Below are positions 21,557 to 32,618 of a DNA stretch of 64,000 nucleotides, one piece after another. The stretch is taken from NCBI GenBank assembly GCA_009823505.1, contig VZQC01000265.1, forward strand, positions 5,148,230-5,212,229. Reading direction: 5' to 3'. The stretch's first letter is position 1, and each line of letters starts with the position of its first letter. The stretch is from Rhizomys pruinosus (Eukaryota > Chordata > Mammalia > Rodentia > Spalacidae). The notes beneath the pieces were generated by a model. The model saw nothing but the letters and a program-made list of their open reading frames with translations, had not been told where the DNA came from and did not search any database. Made by a program: the position numbers and the translations under genes.

Positions 21557-21756
21557 AATGTGTTTGAGTGTTATGCCTGTTTGCACCTAAGTGCACCTAT
21601 GTAATGCAATGCCCATGGAGGACAAAGAGGGTGTTTGGTCCCTTGGAACTGGAGTTACTGATGGTTGTTAGTTGCCATGCAGGTGCTTGGATTTGAACCT
21701 GGGTCCTGTGCAACAGCAGCCAGTGCTTTTAACTGTTGAGCCATCTCTCCAGCCCC
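21557..21756 (-). mobile_element. B2 SINE
   Basis: Antisense older B2 abutting the B1 A-tail; tail-to-tail inverted SINE pair. Confidence 0.8.
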
Positions 21757-21765
21757 AATGACTTT

Positions 21766-21918
21766 TATTTTTGGGGGGGGGTCTTTTCAATACATGGTCT
21801 CCCTGTAGCCCCAGCTGTCCTGGAACTCACTCTGTAGACCAGTCTGGCCTTGAACTCACAACGATCTACCTGCCTCCCAAGTGCTAGGATTAAAGGCATG
21901 TGCCCCCACACCCGACCC
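21766..21918 (-). mobile_element. B1 SINE
   Basis: Antisense B1 starting with a G9 tract in place of part of the T-run. Confidence 0.82.
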
Positions 21919-22263
21919 TAATGTCTTTTTTTTTTAGTGTGGGTTACTACCAAGCTAATGTCTTTTTTAAATAACATTAAAATCATAGGTGACTATAAGA
22001 ACTTAGATCACAGAACATTCTAGAAATAGGATGTCATTAGATTAATAATAATTCTGAGTTTATTGTCTATGACAGATAATTCTCACAGTAATAGTATATT
22101 TTATTAAATCTAGAACTTCATCTACTATAGTTTATATGAATTATACAAAGCCATACTAGAGAATATAGGTATACATGGGAATTTTCCTTTTTAAAGCGTT
22201 TGACAGGGAGAGGTAGCCGCCTATAAATGACCAATTAATTATCTGTTAAGAACATTCATTTAT
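21919..22263. other. no recognised feature
   Basis: AT-rich; nothing identified. Confidence 0.5.
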
Positions 22264-22460
22264 GGGACCTAGAAAGATGGCTTATTGGTTAAGAGCACTT
22301 GCTACTCTTGCAGAGGATGGAGTTTAGTTCCCAGTACCCATATCAGGTGGCTCCAGTTCTAGGGGGATCTGATGCCCCCTTCTAGCCGCTAAGGGCACTA
22401 CACTCACATGCACAGACATACCCACCCATACATACAGATAATGAAAAATAAAATTGACTT
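22264..22460 (+). mobile_element. old B2 SINE
   Basis: Diverged sense B2 (agaaagatggcttattggtt). Confidence 0.75.
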
Positions 22461-22708
22461 AAAAGAAGTATTTAGTCAATCAAACAAATCTTGTATAATA
22501 TGCTATATTTTATCTTAATTTCTGGATGAAATATACAAATGGGTCTTGCCCACATGGGTGTACAGTCTGATTTATGTAGTCAAATAATCACACAGATGAA
22601 AACATTTTGATTTAGATATTGACAGGTATTACTAGGGAAAGATACTGGTACAATGAGAACATGGAAGGTTTTAACTGAAAGGGATGGAGGAAGGATATCT
22701 GGGGGAGG

Positions 22709-22860
22709 GGTGCACACACATGCTGTGGCATGTGTGTGGAGGGCAGAGGACAACCTCAAGCCTCAGCCGTTGCCTTCCACTTTTAGGGTCTCTTTGCTTT
22801 TTGTTTCAGTGCTGCATATGTCAGGCCAGCTTGACTTGCAATCTTCTGGATATTCTTCCA
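22709..22860 (-). mobile_element. old composite SINE fragment, B4 type
   Basis: ..gtgtgtggagggcagaggac.. antisense pattern, truncated. Confidence 0.4.
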
Positions 22861-22981
22861 TAGAGTGAGTAGGGAAGCAGAGCAAGGTGGAGTAGAAAGG
22901 GGCCAAATTGTTAAAAGCTGGAGATTAATTTTCATCCCCAAAACAAAAGGAAACAATTTTTATTCTCTAAGGAGGATGGTA

Positions 22982-23420
22982 ATTGTCCCAGTTTCTGTTG
23001 ATGTGACAAAACACTTGCCAAAGGCAACTTAGAGGCAGAAAAGGCTTATTTCATCTTTTCCAGGTTGTAGGCCATCATTGAGGGTAGTCAGGGCGGGAAC
23101 CTGAAGGCAAGACTCTGCTATCCTGTGCAGCATTACCTACTCAGCCAATGAAGTACAACAGAAACCATGGAGAATGCTACATCATGCTGGCTTGCTCACA
23201 GGTTCATGCTTAGCTAGCTTTCTTCTACAGGCCAGGACCACCTGCCTAGGGATGGTGATGCCCACAGTAGACTGGGTCCTGCAGCGTCAATTAATAGTTA
23301 AAGACAGTCTCCCATGGACATGTCCACAGGATAGACTGATCTGGGTAACTCCTCAATCCAGTCTTCTTAGATGACTCTAGGCTGTTTAGTTGACAGTTAA
23401 TATTAATTAGGACAATGACC
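22982..23420. mobile_element. rodent LTR-like dispersed repeat
   Basis: Resembles a common rodent dispersed repeat (..gtttctgttgatgtgacaaa.. ..ggaccacctgcctagggatg.. ..agatgactctaggctg..). Family name not certain. Confidence 0.5.
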
Positions 23421-23981
23421 AAGGTAAGATTTATATCCTGAAAAGATCATTCTGGCTACATTGTAGAGACAGTGTACTCTGCAGGCAACAATGATCTGGT
23501 TAAGGGGGGTGTTTCAGAAGTCTTGGGAAAACTGTAATAGCTGTTTTAGATTAGTGTATCGGTAGTGAAAGAGAAATGGATGGATTCTGTAGCTGGAAGG
23601 TAACAGTTTCATTATCCAGATGATTCTAACACTGCTGTCCTCTTGCTTTTTAAAAAAAAAAAAAATGACACAGCAGGAGGAGACTGAAAAAATGTAAGAG
23701 CCAGAGGTTGGAAAGGAGTTCTGTGGAGCAGTGTCTTCTGTACATGACCTGGCTATTGCACTCATGGACTCACTGAAGCTGTTGTCACCTGAACAAGACC
23801 TGTTCAGATTGGGCCCATCACCCCTTAGTCATGCGTGGGGAAGAGCTCATTAGGGCCCAACACACCAAGACTCTTTTGGCAGTTAATGAGTATTGACGGC
23901 AGGATATCATTGTCTTCAGTACATAGCCAAAGTTGTGCATACCCTGGTAAATAAACCCCAACTCATGTTCATCAGACAATC
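23421..23981. other. no recognised feature
   Basis: Unique-looking; 23790-23930 may belong to an LTR-like repeat but I cannot assign it. Confidence 0.4.
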
Positions 23982-24146
23982 TTTTTTTTGATGGGGGGGT
24001 CTTTATGAGACAGGGTCTCCCTGACAGTTCCAGCTGTCCTAGAACTCACTATGTAGACCAGACTGGCCTTGAACCTAAGAGATCCACCTGCCTCTGCCTC
24101 TCTCTCCCAGTGCTGGGATTAAAGGTGTGCACCACCACACCCAGCT
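23982..24146 (-). mobile_element. B1 SINE
   Basis: Antisense B1; catca.acaatctt-like repeats on both sides. Confidence 0.85.
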
Positions 24147-24511
24147 TCATCACGCAATCTTAATTAAACTCTGCCTCCCACCCCCAGCAAAAGATATCAA
24201 AATAGGAAGAAGAAAATGGGAAGAAGGGTTTCAGCAGGAAAGAGGGGATGAGATGAGGTAAAGGGGATAAAAACACCCCAAATTCAGTATATAGATGTGT
24301 GAAAATTAGTAAAAGAATTTAAAAAGTAGTGATACAAAATGAAGAGCTTTTCTTTGTGATTATCACTTTAAGATACTTTATAACATTGGCTATGTATAAT
24401 TTCATCTTCAGCAAATAACAAAGAAATTTGTTATTAAATGTAGATTCTTGGCTGCTCACCTATGAAGACATGAGAGTTGATCACATGAATTTATGAAAAT
24501 ATGAAAAGGCT

Positions 24512-24600
24512 TTTTTTTTTCTGTATGTGTATGAATGTACTGTCTGCATGCAAGTTTGTGCACCTGTGTCGTGCAATGCCGCGGAGGTCAAAAAAAAAAA
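24512..24600 (-). mobile_element. B2 SINE 3' fragment with A-run at its truncated end
   Basis: Only the 3' 75 nt of B2 (24513-24588) remain. On the + strand it begins with a T-run (B2 tail) and ends in a 13-A run. Flanks aaaaggctttttt and aaaggggcttttttt resemble a target repeat. Confidence 0.7.
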
Positions 24601-24617
24601 AGGGGCTTTTTTTATAA

Positions 24618-24977
24618 CTGTATTAGTCACTTTTCTGTTGCTGTGATAAAGCACCATGACCAAGGAACTTATAAAAGGAAGAGTTTATTTGAGCTTATGA
24701 TTGACAGTTCCAGGGAATTAGAGTCCATTGTGGCTGGAGGCATGGTGGCTGGATCTGGAGCAGGAAGCCAAGGGTCACATCTCGCAAAGAGCACAGGAAG
24801 CAGAGAGAGAGCAACTGTAGACCACGAGGCTTGTTAAAGTCACTAAGCCCGCCCCCAGTAACGTACTTCCTCTAGCACGGCCACACCTTCTAAGACCTCC
24901 AAAAACAGTGCCACCAACTGGAGACAAATGTCTGAATACTTACAGCCTACGGGGATACTTATTCAAACCACCACAAT
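24618..24977 (-). mobile_element. MaLR solo LTR, MT/ORR1 type
   Basis: Antisense MaLR LTR: starts ..gtattagtcacttttctgtt.., contains ..ccaccaactggagacaaatg.. and ends ..cttattcaaaccaccaca. Old retrovirus-like LTR with no coding part. Confidence 0.75.
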
Positions 24978-25017
24978 AACTATAGCCCTAAGGAATGCTA
25001 TTAGAACTGAAGTTCTG

Positions 25018-25262
25018 GGGCTGGAGAGATGGCCTAGCGGTTAAGAGCGCCAACCGCTCTTACAGAGGACCCAGGTTCCATCCCCAGCACCCACATGGCG
25101 GCCGAGAACCATCTTCAACTCCAATTCCAGGAGAACTCCAGTTCCAGGGGAATCCGACACCCTCTTCTGATCTCTGCGACATTGCACGACATGGGTGCAC
25201 AAACCTGCATGTAGACAGTACATTCATACACATACATAAATAAATTAAAAAAAATTTTTTAA
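25018..25262 (+). mobile_element. B2 SINE, young subfamily
   Basis: Sense B2, GGCCTAG, 17-bp duplication. Perfect target repeat agaactgaagttct. Confidence 0.94.
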
Positions 25263-25529
25263 ATAAATAAAAAGAACTGAAGTTCTATATCTGTGGTACA
25301 TTCTTCTTTGCAAAGGGTTGTAAATTCTTTCACTGTTTAGGGTATACTCCTCACCAGGGAAATTCACCTTTAGGAGCATCATGGGACCTAGTTATATATA
25401 ATGTGGTAATAAAAAGCAAACATACATACTTTTAATTGGCTACAACCTGATAACTTGGCACTATTTATTTATTTGCTTGCTTGCTTGCCTGCTTGTGTAT
25501 TTATTTTTGTGGTTGATTGTTTTATTTTG

Positions 25530-25604
25530 TCATTCTAGAATTGATCCTGGGTCCAGGCATATACTAGGCAAGCATTCTACCATTGAACTAAACCTCCAGC
25601 CCCA
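25530..25604 (-). mobile_element. ID-like SINE
   Basis: Antisense ..ttgatcctgggtccaggcat.. ..ctaggcaagcattctaccat.. preceded by a TTGC/TTTA repeat at 25464-25500. Confidence 0.6.
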
Positions 25605-25942
25605 GAGTGGATATTTTATAGAGAACATGTGCAAAGGGCTTGTGAATGAAAGCTAGAACAAGTACCACAGCCTATTTTTGTCTTGAGATCATATATTTAA
25701 CTACATAACTGAAAACTTAGGATTTCAACATCTTGGCAAACATAGAGGTAGGAGATTAAACTCTGCCTTGTTAGGAGACAACCTACCACATGTTGCCCCT
25801 GACCCCAGACAACTTAACTTCAAGGAAAATTGTCTGGGATTTTAGTACTTTGTTGAAGTAGTAGTGCAGGTCAGAAGAAGGGCAGTTAGTTACCCTTTGC
25901 CATTTATAGTCATAACCCAGCCTCTATGTGGGAGTTGTATTT
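25605..25942. other. no recognised feature
   Basis: AT-rich with a weak antisense B2-like trace near 25860. Confidence 0.4.
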
Positions 25943-26040
25943 CTTTTTTTTTTTTCGTCTTTTTGAGACGAGATCTCCCTGTAGTCCCAGCTGGCCTAGA
26001 ACTCATTCTCTAGACCAGGCTGGCCTTGAACTCACAGAGT
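25943..26040 (-). mobile_element. B1 SINE fragment
   Basis: Antisense B1 3' half (tail to ..ggccttgaactcacagag). Confidence 0.8.
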
Positions 26041-26169
26041 AATGAATTGCTCTGACATAAATTTGCTTCTATCAGAGGGCTACCACTGGCTAAAATTACT
26101 TGAAACCACATTCTTTGTATAAGATGTCTTCAGACTGACCTACAAAGTGTGATTTAGAAATACAAATCC

Positions 26170-26303
26170 CACAGGGCAGGGTGGTACAGCCTTTAATCAC
26201 AGCACTTGGGAAGCAAAGGTGCGTAGATCTCTGTGAGTTCAAAGCCTGGTCTACATAGCAAATTCCAGGCCAGCTGGGGGAGACCCTGTCTCAAAAATAC
26301 AAA
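26170..26303 (+). mobile_element. B1 SINE
   Basis: Diverged sense B1 leading into a purine tract. Confidence 0.78.
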
Positions 26304-26400
26304 AAGAGAGAGAGAGAGAGAAAGAAAAGAAAGGGAGAGACAGAAAGCAAGGAAGGAAGGGAAAGGGAGGAAGGGAGGAAGGGAGGGAGGAAGGAAGGAT
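26304..26400. repeat. polypurine (GA)n/(GGAA)n tract
   Basis: About 95 bp, almost only G and A on the + strand, grown from a B1 tail. Confidence 0.9.
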
Positions 26401-26761
26401 AATCAGAAAAAAAAGTTAACCAAAATAAAGAGACAAGGACGGAAGTGTGTAGGAGAAGATTGGAAAATTGTAGCAGGAAGTGTTCCTTTTCCCTGCTGAC
26501 CTTTTTCTTTCTCACCATGAATGGACATGTTCATTGAAGGTTTTGCTGCCCGGCTTCCATTTCACTGCCCTCCAGCTATGAGCTTTGACCAGGCCAAGTT
26601 AGCACTTTAAGAATGCAAGTGGAAATCTGTTTCACTTGCAGATCTAGCCTAAGGAAGAAAAGGATATGCCCTTTCCTTCCTCTTTCATTTTTCTCATGGA
26701 CTGGCAAGAATCTAACGTGATTGCTGAGCTATTTTTTTGGCCGTATAGAAGGTAATATTTT
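26401..26761. other. no recognised feature
   Basis: Unique-looking sequence after the purine tract. Confidence 0.5.
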
Positions 26762-26888
26762 GGGGCTGGAGAGCTGGCTCAGCAGTTAAGAGCGCTGACT
26801 GCTCTTGCAGAGGACCCAGGTTTGATTCCCAGCACCCACATTTTGGCTAAGAACCATCTTTAAGCCAGGCGTGGCGGCACATCCCAAC
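26762..26888 (+). mobile_element. chimeric B2(1-100)+B1 SINE, B1 part truncated
   Basis: 100 nt of B2 from ggggctggagagctgg to ccatcttt, then aagccaggcgtggcggcaca (B1 start), which stops after about 25 nt. Identical junction to 39585-39852. Confidence 0.75.
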
Positions 26889-27546
26889 ATAAAAGAAGGT
26901 TTAGCAGTTGTCTAACATGAAATCCAGATATGAGGGACAGTTAAGTAGAGATAATCAGGAAATTAATATATAGTATTTCCCAAACTACAGAAAGATAACA
27001 ATTAAAGTTAGAGTCTAAGGAAGATAAATAGAAATCTAAGCCTAAACAGCTCAACCAAAACAGCCAGAAGGAGAAGACAAATTACTTTGAAAATATCTGC
27101 ATGACAGCAGCAGCTGACTTATTTAAAGGAAGCTAGAGACCAAGACAGTGGACTAGTTAACTACAAAGTGCTGAAAGTAAATAGTTGTTAAAGCTAAAAT
27201 AGCTTTCAAGATTGGTGGTAACTGAAAGTAACATAAAGAAGCTTCTAAAACAACAACAACAAAATGGGAGCTTTGATCAGTAGTTGAATATACCAAAGAA
27301 AAGATCCCCCCGCCTGCCCCAAAAAAGAAAAGTTCCAGAAGGCAAACTTTAGATAGAAGGAAAGTAACCCCTGAGGAAGATTCCAAGATATTAATTAGGA
27401 AAGGAAAAAAGTTGAAACCCATATACCGTATATCCAGTGTTGGTTGAGAAGGAGCAAAATAAGCTAAAGGAAACAAACAAAATAGTAATTAAAGAAATAC
27501 AGAAGTTCTACAATGAAACATTAACAAAGCCAAAAATATTCTTAGC
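26889..27546. other. A-rich segment, origin unclear
   Basis: Strand-biased A-rich sequence like degenerate LINE, without an identifiable motif. Confidence 0.4.
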
Positions 27547-27770
27547 AGGTTAGAGAGATGGCTCAGTGGTTAGGAGCACTGGCAGTTCTTGCAGAGGACC
27601 TGTTCCATTCTCAGCACCCACATGGTGGCTAACAACTGTCCGTAACTCCAGTTCCAGGGAAATCCAGTGCCCTGTTCTGACTCCCGTGGGCATTGCATAA
27701 CACAGATGCACTTGCATATATGTAGGCAAGGCACTCATACACGTAAAATAAAAATTGTTTTTTTTTTTAA
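27547..27770 (+). mobile_element. B2 SINE
   Basis: Sense older B2; ttcttag repeats on both sides. Confidence 0.82.
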
Positions 27771-27904
27771 AAAACAAAATTGTTCTTAGAAAAAACCCAT
27801 GAAATTAGTAAACTGTAAAGTTGACCTAAAGAAAACAAAGGAAGAGACCAATAATGAGAAAAGAGACATAGATAACTAAATATGCTACAAAGTCTGTTGT
27901 TAGA

Positions 27905-28027
27905 GAGCAAGGGGCAGCTATGGAAACACACTTCTGTAATAAGGCACTCAGGCATTGGGCAGGAAGGAAGAGTGCTGCAGGTTCTAGGCCAGCCTGAGCT
28001 ATGTAACAAGACTTTGTCTCAAAAACC
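27905..28027 (+). mobile_element. old B1-like SINE
   Basis: Diverged ..aggttctaggccagcctgag.. ..tttgtctcaaaaacc... Confidence 0.5.
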
Positions 28028-28230
28028 AGAAACAGTCATGGAAGCTATTGACAGTGGTTACTGAGGAAGGGGGAGGGTTTTTTTCAGTGATATAGCCACT
28101 CGTAAGTTGTGCTTGCACCTGTAAGTAACCCCTCACCCATGCTCATGTAAGCAGTCCTAATTAAACTTATTGGGTCACAAAAAAAATTTTTTTTAAAAAA
28201 GGAAAAAACGAAGGGAGAGAGAGAATCACT

Positions 28231-28440
28231 ATATTAGTCAGGATTCTTTACAGGAACAAAACCAATAGAATGAATATATGTTACAAAGGAGAATTATTAA
28301 GTTGGCTTACATGATATGTATGTAGTCAAAACACTGGCCATCTGCATACTAGAATGGATGAGAACCCAGTAGCCGCTCAGTCCTCAAGGCTAAATACCTC
28401 AGCAGACCCAACCTGGCACTGTTATTCTCTCCTGTTCTGT
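28231..28440. mobile_element. rodent dispersed repeat (family unnamed)
   Basis: Starts tattagtcaggattcttta and continues ..gagaacccagtagccgctca... The same family as part of 11820-12130. Confidence 0.45.
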
Positions 28441-29305
28441 TTATTTCTTTCTCAGGTATGGGGGTGGTGGTGGAGGGGTAGGGAAGAGTAGAAGGAGAAT
28501 GGGGGGGGAGGACCTCTAGATCATCTTGCCAGTTTGATTGAATAGAAAATTAGGTTGACAATTCCAGAATTAACATAGATTCTATGTTTTAAAAGGAAAA
28601 TACACTATATTCCTATGTATTGTTTAACAAGGTAAAAATTCTTATCTGCTACAATATCTTAAAACTAAGAGAGAGCTAATAGCCAGTTAGATTTGGGATA
28701 TACAGACATATGGCTGCCTCTGCTGCACAGTATTTCCAGGCAGGTGAGGTGTAGCTGGTGCTGGCGGAGGAGTCTTGCTTGACTCAAGGAGAGCCATATT
28801 TGCTTTATTGGTTTAGTGGCCTTTGGTAACACTCTCTGGTATTCCAGAGACCATCTGTACACTTGCATGTGTAGTCTCAATACATCTTTCCCATGTTAAC
28901 ATCAGGTCTTCGACAGCAGGGCCTTATCGCCTCTCTTCTTGCAGGTATTCCAGTTTAGAGGCAAGGAGCCTTTACCTTTTGTGGGGGCTTGGAGTCCCTG
29001 GCCAACATCTCCTTGGTAGAATAATCCATTGCTGATGTCAGAGCTCCTGTAGTAATATATCTTGCTTAAGTGCATAGCTTAAGGAGACTTTAGTATTATA
29101 TTTGGTTCTGAATAGAGAATAATCCTTTTCACAGTTCCTATGTCTATTAGTCAATTAAAGAAGGCAATTTTACTGGTTTTATAAGAGATTACCTCTATAA
29201 CAGTTGGCTCCAATTTACAGTTGGAGAACGACCTCATCATCATATTTCTTGCTCTTACAGCTGATTTTTCAGTTTCTGTGTCTGATTGAATGAGGTTCTC
29301 TTTAT
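28441..29305. other. no recognised feature
   Basis: 28660-29050 is GC-richer than its surroundings and free of SINEs; no conserved frame. Confidence 0.45.
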
Positions 29306-29317
29306 TTTCCTAGTGAT

Positions 29318-29566
29318 TTTTTTTTTTTTTTTTTTGACAAGGTCTTCCTTTAGTCCCAGCCGGTCTGGGACTTGCTATGTAGACCAAGCTGGCCTTGAAC
29401 TCACAGAGATCCATCTGCCTCTGCCTCCCAAGTGCAGGGATTAGGCATGCACCACCACACCCAGCCCAAGACGGTTCTTAGCCACCATGTGGGTGCTGGG
29501 AATGAAACTGGGGTCCTCTGCAAGAGCAGTTGGCACTCTTAACCACTGAGCCATCTCTCCAGCCCC
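29318..29566 (-). mobile_element. chimeric B2(1-99)+B1 SINE
   Basis: Minus strand: B2 nucleotides 1-99 (29566-29468), then a complete B1 (29467-about 29340) and A-tail. One direct repeat tttcctagtgat (29306-29317, 29569-29580) encloses both parts, so they were inserted together. Confidence 0.82.
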
Positions 29567-29589
29567 AATTTCCTAGTGATTTTTTTTTA

Positions 29590-29849
29590 TAATTATTTTT
29601 TTTTTATTTTTTTTTATTTTATTTATTTCCGTATGTGTATGAATGTACTGTCTGCATGCAAGTTTGTGCACCCGTGTCGTGCAATGCCGCGGAGGTCAGA
29701 AGAGGGTGTCGGATTCCCCTGGAACTGGAGTTCTCCTGGAATTGGAGTTTCAGACGGTTCTCAGCCGCCATGTGGGTGCTGGGGATTGAACCCGGGTCCT
29801 CTGTAAGAGCGGTCGGCGCTCTTAACCGCTAGGCCATCTCTCCAGCCCC
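29590..29849 (-). mobile_element. B2 SINE, young subfamily
   Basis: Antisense B2 with the 17-bp duplication and ctaggcc. Target repeat tgattttt-like. Confidence 0.9.
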
Positions 29850-29882
29850 ATGATTTTTAAAACATATATGTATTGAGTTGGG

Positions 29883-30223
29883 TGTGTGTGCATTAGCATG
29901 TGTTGGGGTGCAGGTGCAGTTACTCGTGTGCACACGTCAAAGATGTCAATGTCAAGTTCTGCCTCTATTGTTCTCTACCTTATTTGGGGGAGACAGAATC
30001 TCTCACTGAGCCTAGAGCTCACTGTTTAAATGAAGCTGGCTGGGTAGCCCTTGCCTGCCATCCCCCCCTCCTACCCATCCCCACCTCTGACAGTACTGGG
30101 GTTCCAGGTGCATACCACCATACCCACATCACCACAACTGCCTTTTCATTTGGGTCCTGGGGATCCAAACTCAGGTCTTATGCTTGTTCAGCAAGCATTT
30201 TACCCACCAAGCCATCTCCGTAA
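29883..30223 (-). mobile_element. old composite SINE, B4 type
   Basis: ..cacgtcaaagatgtcaatg.. centre ..gagacagaatctctcactga.. and end ..caccaagccatctccgtaac, antisense. Confidence 0.55.
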
Positions 30224-30704
30224 CTTCTTTCCTAGGGGTTTTATATTAGTCTATTTTGTTGGCATTGCAATTTTTTGTGTTTGTTTAGACTTATATTTTC
30301 CCATGTGTAGAGAGAAATGTTCATTATCATCATTATCCTTCTCCCAATCAAAAGAAAAGCTCATAACAAAGCCAGTCCTCAGACAACCCAAAAATTCTTT
30401 AATTTGTTCTTGCTGATCAGAGCCTTCATGACCTACCCGGTCACCTCCTAAATGCACCACCATTGACAACATGGCTTTGAGGATTGTTTGCAGCATATGA
30501 GATTTGAAAGACATATTCAAATCACAGCACCTTCTTACATATATTCTGTTTTTCTGTCCTTTTCTTCTATGCTTTGGGCTCAGTATATTGACGCACTAAC
30601 TTATTCATTTAAGTCATGTTCTCCTTCATCCCATCTATTGAAGATCATGTTTTTTGTAAGTTTCCAGTGTGCCTTTTATATAGATGTGATAACCTCAAGA
30701 GGTT
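30224..30704. other. no recognised feature
   Basis: AT-rich; short open frames only. Confidence 0.5.
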
Positions 30705-30868
30705 CTTTCTTTTTCTCTCTCTCTCCTCTTTCTTGTCTCTCTATATAGTCCTGATTGGCTGGCTTGGAACTTGCTATATTGATTAGACTGGCCTCAGACT
30801 CAGAGATCCATCTGCCTCTGCCTCTCTGCCTTTTCCTCCTGAGTGATAGGTTTAAAGGTAAGCACTAG
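30705..30868 (-). mobile_element. old B1-like SINE
   Basis: Diverged antisense B1 after a pyrimidine run. Confidence 0.55.
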
Positions 30869-30888
30869 ACCTTCCCAGAGACTCTCTT

Positions 30889-31039
30889 TTTTTTTGGTCT
30901 TTTTGAGACAGGGTCTCCCTGTAGCCCCAGCTGTCCTGGAACTCACTCTGTAGACCAGGCTGGCCTTGAACTCACAAAGATCCGCCTGCCTCTGCCTCCC
31001 GAGTGCTAGGATTAAAGGTGTGCGCCACCACGCCTGGCC
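30889..31039 (-). mobile_element. B1 SINE
   Basis: Antisense B1; cccagaga.tctctt repeats flank it. Confidence 0.9.
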
Positions 31040-31194
31040 CCCAGAGAGTCTCTTAACTGTTTTCTTTGGGTTTTGTCACCTTGAATTTTTTGCCTTGAAA
31101 ATTGTTTTTCTCAGGTTGTTGTTTCATCTACAAGTGCAGTTAGCCCCCCATCTCTGCTGAGCTTGGTTGGTTTTAGCTTCTCTGGCTCTTCTAA

Positions 31195-31515
31195 TAAAAG
31201 AAAGATAACAGGAATAAAATGAGGATAGTAGGAATGTTGTGAGAATTAAAATTATTAACATATAGCTGGGCATGGTGGTGCACGCCTTTAATCCCAGCAC
31301 TTAGGAAGCAGAGGCAGGCGGATCTCTGTGAGTTCAAGGCCAGCCTGGTCTTTAGAGCAAGCTCCAGGCCAGCTGGGACTAAAGGGAGACCCTATCTCAA
31401 AAATACCAAAATAATATATATAATATATATATATATATATTAACATATATAAAGTGCTTAAAACAGTATTTTGCGAATAGTAGGTAGGTAGCAGTTATTA
31501 CAGCTAATTTCTTCT
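31195..31515 (+). mobile_element. MIR SINE, split by B1
   Basis: Left ..aaaatgaggatagtaggaat.. and right ..aaagtgcttaaaacagtatt... The B1 in between (31264-31410) is flanked by attaacatata. Confidence 0.55.
31264..31409 (+). mobile_element. B1 SINE
   Basis: Sense B1, target attaacatata, followed by an (AT)n tract to 31440. Confidence 0.9.
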
Positions 31516-31671
31516 TTTTCTTTTATTGTTTTCTGTTGTAACATTTCTACCCTTCCCTCACCAAGTCCTCTTGATAAGTTAATGTTTCCTCTGATAAACT
31601 GGGACAAGAATTAGCAAACTTTTCCTTCAAGAAGCCCTAAAACTTTGTGGTTTTAGGGCCTAATACAAAGA

Positions 31672-31925
31672 CAGTCAGCTCTCTGTATCTTTAGGTTCTA
31701 CATCCATGGATTCAACCAATTATGGATCAGAAATATTCAGAAAGGAAAATTTTATCTGTACTGAACAGGTATCAATCCTTTTTCTTGTCATCATTTCCTG
31801 AATTACACAATATTGTAACTACTTGCATATAGTTACATTTTATTAGATATTACAAGTAATGTAGAAATGATTTAGAAATCTGTAGGAAGAGATGTGTTGT
31901 GTGTATGCAGATACTGTGGACACCT
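31672..31925 (+). mobile_element. Tigger-type DNA transposon relic
   Basis: Same family as the relic at 1058: ..ccatggattcaaccaattat.., ..atctgtactgaacaggtat... The 3' terminal part is lost. Confidence 0.65.
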
Positions 31926-32239
31926 GGGAATTTGGGTTTCTATGGTGGAGTGGGGAATGTTTTGGGAACCAGTCCCTCACTGGCACTTGTGCGTTTTTCT
32001 CATCAGTTTCTCTCTCTCTCTATTTCCTCCCCCAAAATATGCTAGTCTTGAGAGGACTGGAAAGTATAAGAGAAGAGGTTTCAAGGTGAATTCTTTCAAT
32101 GAGATGGTGTCTATATTTCATATCAAACCATTTGAATTTTCATTATGCTGTACTATGAAGATACTGTTTTAGAAAGTTAAATCTGGACATGATTTCTGTA
32201 TGTGGTCCCTCTCCCTGTAGCATACTGTGCTCACTTGTC
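31926..32239. other. no recognised feature
   Basis: Unique-looking sequence with a short TC run. Confidence 0.5.
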
Positions 32240-32332
32240 AGGATTTTGTTTTATTTTGTTGTTTTGTGGTGCTGGGAATACAACCTAGAGCTTTGTGCCA
32301 TGTACTTTTTCATCCAGCTATGCCCCTGCCCC
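32240..32332 (-). mobile_element. ID-like SINE
   Basis: Antisense ..gtgctgggaatacaacctag.. ..catccagctatgcccctgc... Confidence 0.5.
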
Positions 32333-32357
32333 ACTTAGCAGCTTTAAAATAGTCTTT

Positions 32358-32575
32358 TTCTTTTCTTTTTTCTTTTTCTTTTTCTTTTTCTTTTTTGAGA
32401 CAGAATCTCCCTGTAGCCCAGCTGGCCTGGAACTCACTTTGTAGACCAGGCTAGCCTTGAACTCACAGAGATCCACCTGCCTCTTCCCCTCTGCCTCTCT
32501 ACCCCCCTTACCCCCTGCCCCTCTGCCCCTCTCTGCCCCTCTGCCTCTGCAAGGTGTGTGCCACCACACCCATCA
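32358..32575 (-). mobile_element. B1 SINE carrying a pyrimidine minisatellite
   Basis: Antisense B1. The usual ctgcctctgcctcc segment is expanded to about 70 bp of CCCCTCTGC-like units (32481-32550). Confidence 0.85.
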
Positions 32576-32576
32576 G

Positions 32577-32618
32577 TCTTTTTTTGAGACAAGGTATCCC
32601 TATAGCCCCAGCTGTTAA
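32577..32618 (-). mobile_element. B1 SINE 3' fragment
   Basis: tttttgagacaaggtatccc.. stops at agctgtt. Confidence 0.7.
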
